Shown here: positions 24,504-33,329 of the stretch, piece by piece
Layout: the number at the start of each line of letters is the position of its first letter
Numbering within the stretch: the first letter of the stretch is position 1
DNA from: Halomonas lysinitropha
Lineage (GTDB): Bacteria; Pseudomonadota; Gammaproteobacteria; Pseudomonadales; Halomonadaceae
Direction: 5' to 3'
Length of the DNA stretch: 64,000 nt
Assembly (NCBI RefSeq): GCF_902500215.1
Contig: NZ_CABVOU010000033.1
Span: forward strand, 1 to 64,000
Notes under the pieces: model-generated
What the model was told of the DNA's origin: nothing
What the model saw: the letters and a program-made list of their open reading frames with translations, nothing else
Database searches by the model: none
Made by a program: the position numbers and the translations under genes

Positions 24504-25809
24504 TCAGGGCTCCCAGGGTGACATCGATCTGCTCCCGGCTGTGCTCGCAGGAGAGGAAGAAGCGCAGTCTGGCGCTCTTCTCGGGGACCGCGGGGTGGAG
24601 GATCGGCTGGACATTGAAGCCGCGCTCGAAGAGCTGATGGGAGAGCCCCGCGGCTCGCGCCGAGCTACCGACGATCACCGGGACCACGGCGGCGCCGATG
24701 CTGTGGCCGGTATCCAGCCCTATCGTTCTGGCCTGCTCGAGGAAGTAGCGCGAGATGACGTGCAGTGCCGCGACGCGCTGGGTCTCCTGTTGCATCAGTT
24801 CCAAGGCCTTGAGCGAAGGGGCGGCGACCTGGGCGGGCATGCCGACGCTGTAGAGGAAGCCCGGGGCGAGGTAGCGCAGGGTCTCCACCAGTTCGCGACA
24901 CCCGGCGATATAGCCGCCGCAGCCGGCCAGGCTCTTGCTCAGGGTGCCCATCCAGATATCCACGTCGCCGGCGGGCACGCCGAAGTGCTCGCTCAGGCCC
25001 AGGCCGTGATCGCCCAGCACCCCGAAGGAGTGCGCCTCGTCGACCATCAGCCAGGCCTGATGACGCCGCTTGAGCTCGATGAAGCGGGGCAGGTCGGGGA
25101 CGTCGCCGTCCATGCTGTAGAGCCCCTCGATGACCACCAGGACGCGTTCGAACTGGCCGCGCTGGCGGCTCAACAGGGCATCGAGGGCGTCGAGGTCGTT
25201 GTGGGGGAACGCGATGCGTCGGGCGCCGGCCAGCTGGGCGCCGATCAGCGAGCTGTTGTGGATGTACTCGTCATGCAGCACCAGGTCGCGGGGGCCCAGC
25301 AGGTAGCCCAGGGTCGAGACGTTGGTGGCGTGGCCGCTGACGAAGGCCACGGCGTCCTCGAGGCCGTAGGCCCGGGCGATGGCCGCCTCGAGCTGGGCAT
25401 GGATGGGCCGTTCGCCGGAGACCACGCGGCTGGCCGAGACCGAGGTGCCGTAGTGGTCAGCGGCCTCGCAGGCGGCGCGGTTGACCCGCGGATCGCCGGA
25501 GAACCCCAGGTAGTTGTAGCTGGCGTAGTTGATGTAGTCGCGCCCGTCGATGCGCGTGGTGGCCCCGGCGGTGCCCTCGTGGACCTTGAAGAAGGGGTCG
25601 GTGAGCCCGAGCCGGCGCGCGCCTTCGCGCATCATGGCGATCTGCTGATAGCCCGGATGGGCATCGAAGCGCGTGAAGCGTTCGGGCACCCGGGAATCCG
25701 AGGCCACGGGGTGCGGGTCGCCGCCCTCGCCGGCGGGCGGGGTCGCTCGCCGACGGCCCCGTGCCTGGGCGAGTAGCTGCTGCTTGAGATCGGCGTGACG
25801 GTCGTTCAC
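24481..25809 (-). CDS. alpha-oxoamine synthase (AONS/SPT-like, RkpG/WcbT-like)
   Basis: A PLP enzyme that condenses an acyl thioester with an amino acid and loses CO2. Conserved elements: YNYLGFSGDPRV, GTSVSASRVVSGERPIH, VVIEGLYSMDGDVPDL, the PLP-contacting VDEAHSFGVLGDHG and the Schiff-base lysine in GTLSKSLAGCGGYI near residue 295. The N-terminal 75 residues are an extension relative to BioF. The ATG overlaps the PKS stop by four bases, so it is probably made with the PKS and may unload its acyl-carrier domain, as in the fumonisin PKS/AONS pair and in the rhizobial rkpA/rkpG and Burkholderia wcbR/wcbT pairs. The amino acid used cannot be read from the sequence. Confidence 0.88.
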   Translation of the reverse strand: MNDRHADLKQQLLAQARGRRRATPPAGEGGDPHPVASDSRVPERFTRFDAHPGYQQIAMMREGARRLGLTDPFFKVHEGTAGATTRIDGRDYINYASYNYLGFSGDPRVNRAACEAADHYGTSVSASRVVSGERPIHAQLEAAIARAYGLEDAVAFVSGHATNVSTLGYLLGPRDLVLHDEYIHNSSLIGAQLAGARRIAFPHNDLDALDALLSRQRGQFERVLVVIEGLYSMDGDVPDLPRFIELKRRHQAWLMVDEAHSFGVLGDHGLGLSEHFGVPAGDVDIWMGTLSKSLAGCGGYIAGCRELVETLRYLAPGFLYSVGMPAQVAAPSLKALELMQQETQRVAALHVISRYFLEQARTIGLDTGHSIGAAVVPVIVGSSARAAGLSHQLFERGFNVQPILHPAVPEKSARLRFFLSCEHSREQIDVTLGALSDLLHDG

Positions 25810-28800
25810 AAGCCCTTCTCCGTGCTCTCGGAGAGTTCCTCGCTGCCGTGACGGCTGGCCAGGTCGGCCAGCCGGGCCTCGTCGTCGGCATCTTCCGCCG
25901 GCTCGTTACTCTGCAGCCGGTGGATCAGCACACCGGCCAGCTTGTCCAGGGAGGAGGCCTCGCCGAGCACCATCACCGGCACCTGCACGCCGATCCGCGA
26001 TTCGATGGCGGTCATCAGCTCCACGCCCATCAGAGAGTCGAAGCCCATGTCGTAGACCGAGCGGTAAACGTCGATCTTTTCTTCGTCGATCAGCAGGATG
26101 GCCGCCAGCTCGACGCGCAGCAGATCGGTCACCGCCTCATGCAATTCCTCCGGCGGCAGGTTGGCGAACTGCTCGGCCAGGTTCTCCCCGTCGTCGTATG
26201 TGCGGCCGTCGTCCTCGCTCTGTCGGGCGATTTCATCGAAGCGCGGGCTGTCGGCGGTGGGCAGGAAGCGCGCCAGGGCCGGCCATTCGAGCTCGAGCAC
26301 TCCCAGGCTGGGCCCCCCCAGGCGATCGGCGTGGTGCAGCAGCAGCCGCTCGAGGATGCGCAGGGCGTCCTCGGAGCGCAGTGCCGAGCCGCCCAGACGC
26401 TCTTGCAGGGCGTCGCGGGTGCGAGTGTGGCGAGCCAGGAAGCCGACATCCTCGATGGCGCCCCAGCGCAGGCAGGTCGCCGGCAGGCCCTGGTGGCGAC
26501 GGGCCGCGGCCAGGGCCTCGAGCCAGTGGTTGGCGGCCACATAGTTGGCCTGGCCGGGGTTGCCGAACAGCGTGGTGGCCGAGGAGTACATGACGAAGAA
26601 GTCAAGGCGCTCATGGCGGGTCAGGGCGTCGAGATGGCGAGCGCCCTCGATCTTGGGGGCCAGCACTCGGCGGATGCGCTCCGGGTCGAGATTGCGGATC
26701 AGGCCATCGTCGATCACCGTGGCGGCATGGATCACCCCGCGCAGCGGCGGCAGGCGGTTGCGGCACTCGTCGAGCAGGCGCGTGAGCGCCGCGCGGTCGG
26801 TGATGTCGCAGGCGGCGGCCACCACCTCGACGCCCTGGGCCTCGAGGGCCGCCACACCCGCCCTCGCCTCGTCGCTGGCGGCGCCGCTGCGACCGACCAG
26901 GATCAGGTGACGGGCGCCGCGGCTGGCCAGCCAGCGGGCACTGGCGAGGCCGAAGCCGCCCAGGCCGCCGGTGACCAGATAGCTGGCCTCGGCCGGCAGG
27001 GTCAGGCGCTCGCTGCCCGGCCGGGGCGTGCTGTTCGGCGTCAGCGCCTGCTCGTGGGTCACCACCACCTTGCCGATCTGCCGGGCCTGCTGCATGTAGC
27101 GGAAGGCCTCGACCACCTGCTGGCTGGAGAAGGCGGTGTAGGGCATCGGGGTGAGGGTGCCGTCCTGGAAGAGCGCCATCATCTCGCCGAACAGCTCAGC
27201 GGTGAGCTCGGGCCGCTCCTTCATCAGCTGGTCGGAGTCGATGCCGAAGTAGCTGAGGTTGTTGCGGAAGGGCCGCAGGCCGATATGGGTGTTCTCGTAG
27301 AAGTCGCGCTTGCCGAGCTCGAGGAAGCGCCCGAAGGGGCGCAGCGAGCGCAGGTTCTGGTTGATCGCCTCGCCGGCCAGGGAGTTGAGCACCACATCGA
27401 CGCCGCGGCCGTCGGTCGCCTCGAGGATCTCCTCGGCGAAGGTCAGAGCGCGTGAGTCGTAGAGACGCTCGATGCCCATCAGGCGCAGGAAGTCGCGCTT
27501 CTCGGCGCTGCCCACGCTGGCGTGAATCTCGGCGCCCAGCCACTGGGCGACCTGGATGGCGGCGATGCCCACGCCGCCAGCGGCGCCATGGATCAGCACG
27601 TGCTCGCCAGGGGCCAGCCGTGCCAGATGCTTCAGCGCATAGTAGACAGTGAAGAAGGTGGTGGGGATGGTTGCCGCCGCGGCGAAGCTGACTCCCGCGG
27701 GGATCGGCGCCACGGCCTGACGGCGGGCCACCAGCCGGTCGCTGAAGCTGGCCGGGCCGAAGCCGACGACCGCATCGCCCACGGCGAGGTCCTCGACGCC
27801 GGGACCGACCGCCGCCACCACGCCGGAGAACTCCAGGCCCAGGGTGGGCCCGGCGAAGCCGTTCTCGATGGCCTCGTCGGAGAGCAGCCCCAGGGTGAAC
27901 ATGACGTCGCGGAAGTTGAGCCCGCTGGCCTGCACGCGCACCTCCACCTCGTCTCGGTCGGGCTCGGTCAGCGGATGGGGGCGCCAGGCAAGGTGACGTA
28001 GCTGGCCGGGTAGCTCGAAGCCCAGCGACATGGCCTGCCGCGCTGGCTGCCCAGCCTCCGGAGAGGGGCCTGGCACGGGCAGGCTGCGCAGCCGGGTGGC
28101 GAAGCGCCGGCCCCGGGCGTCCAGGGAGATCTCGGTCTCGGCATCCGGGGCGGTGAGCTCGTCGAGCAGCGCGTCGATCACGGCCTCATCGAGCTCGCCC
28201 TGGGGGAGGTCGAGCAGGCGCACCGCATAGCCGTTGGCCTCGTTGGCCAGGGAACGGCCGAAGCCCCAGAGGGCGGCGTCCGGGCCGGGTAACTCCTCAC
28301 CATTTACTCCTGACCCCTCACCCCTCACTCCTGACTCTTCACTCCTCACCTTTGACCACTCACCATTTACCCACATCTCCGCCACGCCGCGGGTGATCAG
28401 CCACAGGCTGGCCGCCTCGCCCAGCGGTTCCAGGTCGTGGGCCCAGGCCAGGGCGTGTTCGCAGCGTGCCTCGCCCTGGCGCAGGTCGACGCAGTGCGTC
28501 GCGCCGTCCCGGTCGTGATAGGCATCGGTGATGGTCGCCTGCCGGCCCCGTGCCTGCAGGCCGGCGGCGAGGCGCCGGGCGAGCTCCCGATGGGCGGCGT
28601 CGGTCACTAGCTGGATGGCCGGTGCCGTGTCCTGGTTGGGCTCGACGGGTGTCCGTTCGGCCGGTTGGGCCGGCGCCCAGCGGGCGTGTATCAGGTAGAC
28701 CCCCGGTGCCTCGCCCTCCAGGGGGAGGGCCTGGATATCCTCGGCGCCCAGGGCCTCGAGCTCGGCGATGACATCTGCCTGCTCGGTGGCCTCCAGCCGG

Positions 28801-31800
28801 GCGCCGTCGTCCTCGAGGCCCGGGGTGGCGAGCAGGGTGTCGAGCCAGGCGCTGGGCTGGATGCCGAGCACCAGCAGCTGGCCTCCCGGCGCCAGGCGCG
28901 GCGCCAGGGACTCGAGCAGTCGGCGGCTGCGCTCGCGGTGGCCGGGCTCGAGGCTGACCAGGGCCAGCTGGGCGCGGGGAGGCCGGTAGTCGGCGGGCGC
29001 ATCCAGGCTCTCGACGTCGATCAGCGGGAAGCGTTCACGCAGCTGTTCGGCCTGGTGGTGGGCCTGCTCGCCCACGGTCAGCGCCGTATAGTCGCAGCAA
29101 TCGGGGTCGAGCAGGTCGCAGAGCCGTTCACCCAGGGCGGGAGCGGCGCTGCCCGCCTCGAGCAGGCGCAGCCGCTGCCCGGGGGGCAGGGCGGCGAGGA
29201 CCCGGGGCAGGGCCTGTTGCAGGGCGCCGGCGATGGCCTGCCAGCCGGCGGCACCGGGCAGCTGCTGGGTCAGCTGGGCGAGGACGTCGGCGTCCAGCCC
29301 CAGGGTCGCGGCGTTCTCCTCGCCGCTCAGCAGGCCATCGAGATGCAGGCCGAAGCGGCCCAGGCGCTGTACCGGGGGGAAGTAGTCGGGGTAGTCGCGT
29401 ACCAGCAGCTGCCAGATGGCCTCGGGCTCGACGCTGTCGGCATCGCTGGGGCGCCAGCCGTGCTCGGTGGCCTGCAGTCGGCCGGCCGCCTCGAGCTGGC
29501 GCAGCAGCTGGTCGAGCAGCGGGGCGGCACCGAGGTGGGCGCGGCTCAGCTCGCGGTAGCGGCCATGGCTGAGATCACCGCCGCCGGCCAGGCGCCGCAC
29601 GGCGCGGGCGGCGAAGGCATCGGCCAGGCCGTCGAGCAGGGGTGCCACCTCGGTGGCGTAGCGCTGGCCCGTGAGGCGGGCGAAGTCATCGATCAGCCCC
29701 GGCATGGCCGCGTAGAGCGCCTCCGGCTCGAGGGCCTCGATGGCGTTGCGGCGCGGTGCCGGGGTGAGTCGCACATCGAGGTAGCTGACGTGCTGGTGAC
29801 GTTGGCGGCGCAGGCGAATCGCCTTGAAGCGGGTCTCGCTGAGCACGGCCACGGCGCGACCCTGGTCGTCGAAGAGCTCGAAGTCGGCGGTGAAGGAGTG
29901 GGGGGCGCGCTTGCCGAGGCGCGCGCGGGCCACAGCCGGGGTGCCGGCTTCGGCGAGGTACTGGAGCCGCCCCACCCGCACCGGTACGAAGGCCAGGCCG
30001 TCGTCCTCGATACCGGCGTCCCGGGCTTCTCGGGCGAGCAGCGGAATGAACAGCTGGAAGGCGCTGTCGAGGATGCCGGGGTGCAGATACTGGGTGTCCA
30101 GCCCCTCGTGGAGTGCCGCGGGGGGGGCGATGCGGCCGAGGATGCTGTCACCCTCTCGCCAGGCCTCGCTGATGGCCTGGAAGGCGGGGCCGTAGCGCAG
30201 CCCGAGGCGCTCTGCCTCGGCAAGGTGATCGCTCAGGGTGATATCCGGCCGGCGCACGGGCAGCACGGGGGCGGCACGACGCAGCAGGAAGCCGCGGCTC
30301 TGTTCCATCACCCGCGCCACGGCGTTGAGCTGCCATTCATCCTCGGCGAGGGGTTCCCGTGAGCGGATCTCGATGCGCCCGTCCTGCGGGGCGAAGTGCA
30401 GTCGCATGCGTCGGCCGTGCGGGGCGTCGAGCATCAGCGGGGCGCGGATCTCCAGTTCCTCGATGTCCACCAGGGCGCTGTCGCCACGATGGCGGGCTGC
30501 GGCCAGGGCCAATTCGACGAAGCCGGCGCCAGGGAAGACGGCCGCGTCGCCGACTACATGGTCGCCAAGCCAGGGCAGCCGGCCGGTGTCGAGCTGGCTT
30601 TCCCAAGTATCGGGCTGCTGGGCCAGGCGATAGCCGAGCAGCGGGTGTTCGTAGTAGCGGTCGAGCAGCCCCTGGCTGTCGCCGGTGGGGGCCACCCAGT
30701 AGCGCTCGCGCTGCCAGGGGTAGCGGGGCAGGTCGACGAGACGCCCCTTGACCGGGAACCAGCGCTCATCGCTGTGCGGCATGCCGCTCAGCAGCGCCTG
30801 GCCGACGGTACGGGTCAGGCACGCCTGGGCGGGCTGTTCGCGTTCCAGTGTGCCGAGCACCAGGCCGTCGTCGCCGACGCCGTGCAGGGCGTCGCTGAGA
30901 TAGCGGCGCAGGATGGGATGAGCGCCGATCTCGATGAACAGGCGAGTGCCCTCATCCACCAGGCTCCTGATGGCGGCGTCGAAGCGTACCGGCTGACGGA
31001 TGTTTTGCCACCAGTACTCGGCCGCCAGCTCGACGCCGGCGAGGCGAGCCCCGGTCACGGTGGAGATGTAGGGCAGCCGCTCGGTCTGCGGGGCGATATC
31101 GGCCAGCGAGGCGATGACGCCGGCCTCGATGGGATCCATGGCCGGACTGTGGAAGGCATAGTCCAGGGGCAGGCGCCTGACGAAGATACCACGGGCCTCC
31201 AGCTGGCGTTCCAGACGGCTCAGGGCCTCGGGGTCGCCGGCCAGGGTGACGCCCTTGGGGCTGTTGATGCCCGCCAGGGTGACGCCCTCATGGGCGCCTT
31301 CGGCCAGCAGCTCGCGGATCTCGTCGGCGCTCATCGCCACGGCGCTCATCTCGCCCTGGCCGCGGGTCTTGCCCTGGTAGTGGCTGCGGTAATAGATGAC
31401 CTTGACCGCGTCGGGCAGGCTGAGGGCGCCGCAGGCCCAAGCCGCGGCCACCTCGCCGACACTGTGCCCCGTTACGGCAGCAGGCTCGATGCCGTGGTGT
31501 TGGAGCAGCCGGGTGAGGCCGACCTGGATGGCGAACAGGCTGGGCTGGGCGATCTCGGTCAGCGCCATGCGACTGCCGCCGTCCGGACCTTCATGATGAC
31601 GGCCCTCGAGCTCGGCACGCAGCGAGAAGTCGCCGTGCCGGCGGAAGAGGGCGTCGACCTCGTCCACCGCCGCGGCGAAAACCGGCGAGCCGGCCAGCAA
31701 GTCGGCGCCCATGCGCTCCCACTGGCAGCCGTTGCCGGTATAGACGAAGGCCGGGGCGCTGGGCTTGGTCAGCCGCACGCCGCAGGCGATATCAGCCGGA

Positions 31801-33329
31801 TCCTCCCGGTCGGGATCGGCGAAGGCGGCCAACATCGCCGCGGCCTCGGCCTTGTCCTCGGCGAACAGCAGGGCACCGTCACGCAGGGGATCGCGGCGGC
31901 AATACAGGGTATGGGCGATATCGTAGAGGTCGTCGTCGCTCTCGCCCAGCCAGGCGGTTAGGCGGCTGGCCAGGGCACGCAGGGCCGGCTCGCCGTGGGC
32001 CGAGAGGCGCAGCGGCAGTGGGCCACTGGCCTGGGGCGGCACGGTCACGGCCGCTTGCGGCGGGCTCTCGAGGATGACGTGGGCATTGGCACCGCCGAAG
32101 CCGAAGGAGTTGACGCCGATCACCAGGCGGCCCCGGGGCTTGAGCGGTCGCGCCCGGGTAACCACCTCGAGATTCCACTCGTTGAACCGGATGTTGGGGT
32201 TGAGCTTGCGGATGCCGATGGTGGCTGGCACTTCGCGATGGCGAAGGCTGTAGAGTGCCTTGGCCAGGCCGGCGACGCCGGAGGCGGTCTCCAGGTGGCC
32301 GACGTTACTCTTGACCGAGCCGATGGGCAGCGGTGAGGTGCGATGCTGGGCCAGGGCCTCGCCGATGGCGCGGGTCTCGATGGGATCGCCCACCGCGGTG
32401 CCGGTGCCGTGGGCCTCCAGGTAGTCGATCTCGTCGGGGCAGATGTCGGCCTGCTGGTAGGCCTGACGCATCAGCGCCACCTGGGCCTCGGGGTTGGGCA
32501 CGGTGAGCCCCGACTTGTGGCCGTCGGTATTCACCGCCGAGCCAGCCACCACGGCGAGGATAGGATCGCCATCGGCCATGGCGCGCGCATAGTCCTTGAG
32601 CAGGAAGAGCCCGGCGCCTTCGGAACGCACATAGCCGTCACTACTCTCGTCGAAGACCCGACAGCGGCCGTTGGCCGAGAGCATGCTGGCCTTGGAGAAG
32701 ATGATGAAGCCGTAGGGGTGCAGGTGCAGGCTGATGCCCCCAGCCAGGGCCATGTCGGTCTCGCCGCTGCGGATCGCCTGGCACGCCTGGTGGAAGGCGA
32801 CCATCGAGGAGGAGCAGGCGGTGTCGATGGACATGCTCGGCCCGTGCAGGTCGAACATGTAGGAGAGCCGATTGGAGGCGATGCTGGAGGTGTTGCCGGT
32901 GGCGGTCGAGGCGTCGATGGCCGCCATGTCGTCGGTCATGCGATAGGAGTAGTCGAGGCTGGCGATGCCGACGAATACACCACAGTTGCTGCCCCGCAGT
33001 TGCGAGGCGGGCAGGCCGGCACCTTCGATGGCCTCCCAGGCCAGTTCCAGTAGCATGCGCTGCTGGGGATCCATATGAGCCGCCTCGCGCGGCGAGATGC
33101 TGAAGAAGCCGGCATCAAAGCAGGCGATATCGCCCAGGGTGCCGGCGGCGAAGGAGACGCTGGTGCCGGGATGGCGACGATCGGGATGTCGGAAGGCCTC
33201 CTGGCTCCAGCGATCCTCGGCGACGTGGGTCACCAGGTCCTTCTCGGCCTTCAAGTCCTGCCAGAACGCTTCGGGTGTGGTCCCGGGGAAACGATGGGCG
33301 GCGCCGATGATGGCAACGCGTCTACTCAT
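25806..33329 (-). CDS. single-module reducing type I polyketide synthase (RkpA/WcbR-like)
   Basis: A 2507-aa megasynthase. In order: ketosynthase (residues 1-425; active Cys in DTACSSS near 170, His in EAHGTGT and KSNVGH); acyltransferase (about 525-830; GHSVGE, and YAFHS suggesting malonyl units); dehydratase (about 880-1170; HVVGDAAVFPG); a methyltransferase-like segment (about 1330-1500) whose SAM loop is degraded to LLEAGSAAPALG; enoylreductase (about 1740-2060; HGAAGGVGIAA); ketoreductase (about 2110-2350; VTGGLGGFGLA); acyl carrier (about 2400-2475; Ser in MGFDSLMGVEL). No thioesterase is present. Iterative use would give a saturated fatty-acyl-like chain. Residues 1650-1680 are encoded by heptamer repeats. 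The stop overlaps the AONS start and the start overlaps the previous stop. Confidence 0.93.
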   Translation of the reverse strand: MSRRVAIIGAAHRFPGTTPEAFWQDLKAEKDLVTHVAEDRWSQEAFRHPDRRHPGTSVSFAAGTLGDIACFDAGFFSISPREAAHMDPQQRMLLELAWEAIEGAGLPASQLRGSNCGVFVGIASLDYSYRMTDDMAAIDASTATGNTSSIASNRLSYMFDLHGPSMSIDTACSSSMVAFHQACQAIRSGETDMALAGGISLHLHPYGFIIFSKASMLSANGRCRVFDESSDGYVRSEGAGLFLLKDYARAMADGDPILAVVAGSAVNTDGHKSGLTVPNPEAQVALMRQAYQQADICPDEIDYLEAHGTGTAVGDPIETRAIGEALAQHRTSPLPIGSVKSNVGHLETASGVAGLAKALYSLRHREVPATIGIRKLNPNIRFNEWNLEVVTRARPLKPRGRLVIGVNSFGFGGANAHVILESPPQAAVTVPPQASGPLPLRLSAHGEPALRALASRLTAWLGESDDDLYDIAHTLYCRRDPLRDGALLFAEDKAEAAAMLAAFADPDREDPADIACGVRLTKPSAPAFVYTGNGCQWERMGADLLAGSPVFAAAVDEVDALFRRHGDFSLRAELEGRHHEGPDGGSRMALTEIAQPSLFAIQVGLTRLLQHHGIEPAAVTGHSVGEVAAAWACGALSLPDAVKVIYYRSHYQGKTRGQGEMSAVAMSADEIRELLAEGAHEGVTLAGINSPKGVTLAGDPEALSRLERQLEARGIFVRRLPLDYAFHSPAMDPIEAGVIASLADIAPQTERLPYISTVTGARLAGVELAAEYWWQNIRQPVRFDAAIRSLVDEGTRLFIEIGAHPILRRYLSDALHGVGDDGLVLGTLEREQPAQACLTRTVGQALLSGMPHSDERWFPVKGRLVDLPRYPWQRERYWVAPTGDSQGLLDRYYEHPLLGYRLAQQPDTWESQLDTGRLPWLGDHVVGDAAVFPGAGFVELALAAARHRGDSALVDIEELEIRAPLMLDAPHGRRMRLHFAPQDGRIEIRSREPLAEDEWQLNAVARVMEQSRGFLLRRAAPVLPVRRPDITLSDHLAEAERLGLRYGPAFQAISEAWREGDSILGRIAPPAALHEGLDTQYLHPGILDSAFQLFIPLLAREARDAGIEDDGLAFVPVRVGRLQYLAEAGTPAVARARLGKRAPHSFTADFELFDDQGRAVAVLSETRFKAIRLRRQRHQHVSYLDVRLTPAPRRNAIEALEPEALYAAMPGLIDDFARLTGQRYATEVAPLLDGLADAFAARAVRRLAGGGDLSHGRYRELSRAHLGAAPLLDQLLRQLEAAGRLQATEHGWRPSDADSVEPEAIWQLLVRDYPDYFPPVQRLGRFGLHLDGLLSGEENAATLGLDADVLAQLTQQLPGAAGWQAIAGALQQALPRVLAALPPGQRLRLLEAGSAAPALGERLCDLLDPDCCDYTALTVGEQAHHQAEQLRERFPLIDVESLDAPADYRPPRAQLALVSLEPGHRERSRRLLESLAPRLAPGGQLLVLGIQPSAWLDTLLATPGLEDDGARLEATEQADVIAELEALGAEDIQALPLEGEAPGVYLIHARWAPAQPAERTPVEPNQDTAPAIQLVTDAAHRELARRLAAGLQARGRQATITDAYHDRDGATHCVDLRQGEARCEHALAWAHDLEPLGEAASLWLITRGVAEMWVNGEWSKVRSEESGVRGEGSGVNGEELPGPDAALWGFGRSLANEANGYAVRLLDLPQGELDEAVIDALLDELTAPDAETEISLDARGRRFATRLRSLPVPGPSPEAGQPARQAMSLGFELPGQLRHLAWRPHPLTEPDRDEVEVRVQASGLNFRDVMFTLGLLSDEAIENGFAGPTLGLEFSGVVAAVGPGVEDLAVGDAVVGFGPASFSDRLVARRQAVAPIPAGVSFAAAATIPTTFFTVYYALKHLARLAPGEHVLIHGAAGGVGIAAIQVAQWLGAEIHASVGSAEKRDFLRLMGIERLYDSRALTFAEEILEATDGRGVDVVLNSLAGEAINQNLRSLRPFGRFLELGKRDFYENTHIGLRPFRNNLSYFGIDSDQLMKERPELTAELFGEMMALFQDGTLTPMPYTAFSSQQVVEAFRYMQQARQIGKVVVTHEQALTPNSTPRPGSERLTLPAEASYLVTGGLGGFGLASARWLASRGARHLILVGRSGAASDEARAGVAALEAQGVEVVAAACDITDRAALTRLLDECRNRLPPLRGVIHAATVIDDGLIRNLDPERIRRVLAPKIEGARHLDALTRHERLDFFVMYSSATTLFGNPGQANYVAANHWLEALAAARRHQGLPATCLRWGAIEDVGFLARHTRTRDALQERLGGSALRSEDALRILERLLLHHADRLGGPSLGVLELEWPALARFLPTADSPRFDEIARQSEDDGRTYDDGENLAEQFANLPPEELHEAVTDLLRVELAAILLIDEEKIDVYRSVYDMGFDSLMGVELMTAIESRIGVQVPVMVLGEASSLDKLAGVLIHRLQSNEPAEDADDEARLADLASRHGSEELSESTEKGL
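28293..28377. repeat. CTCACC/CTCCTGA heptamer tract inside the PKS gene
   Basis: Units such as CTCCTCA, CCCCTCA, CTCCTGA and CTTCACT are read on the minus strand as GEWSKVRSEESGVRGEGSG, a hydrophilic loop before LPGPDAALWGFGRSL. The frame is preserved through the tract. Confidence 0.9.

Noticed and set aside
23926-25776. Long plus-strand frame running from the acyltransferase fragment into the AONS region
   Set aside because: Only the first 200 bases resemble a protein family; the rest is the antisense of the AONS gene.
28665-30362. 565-codon plus-strand frame inside the PKS region
   Set aside because: His/Gln/Gly-rich antisense of the PKS, which is continuous and domain-complete on the other strand.
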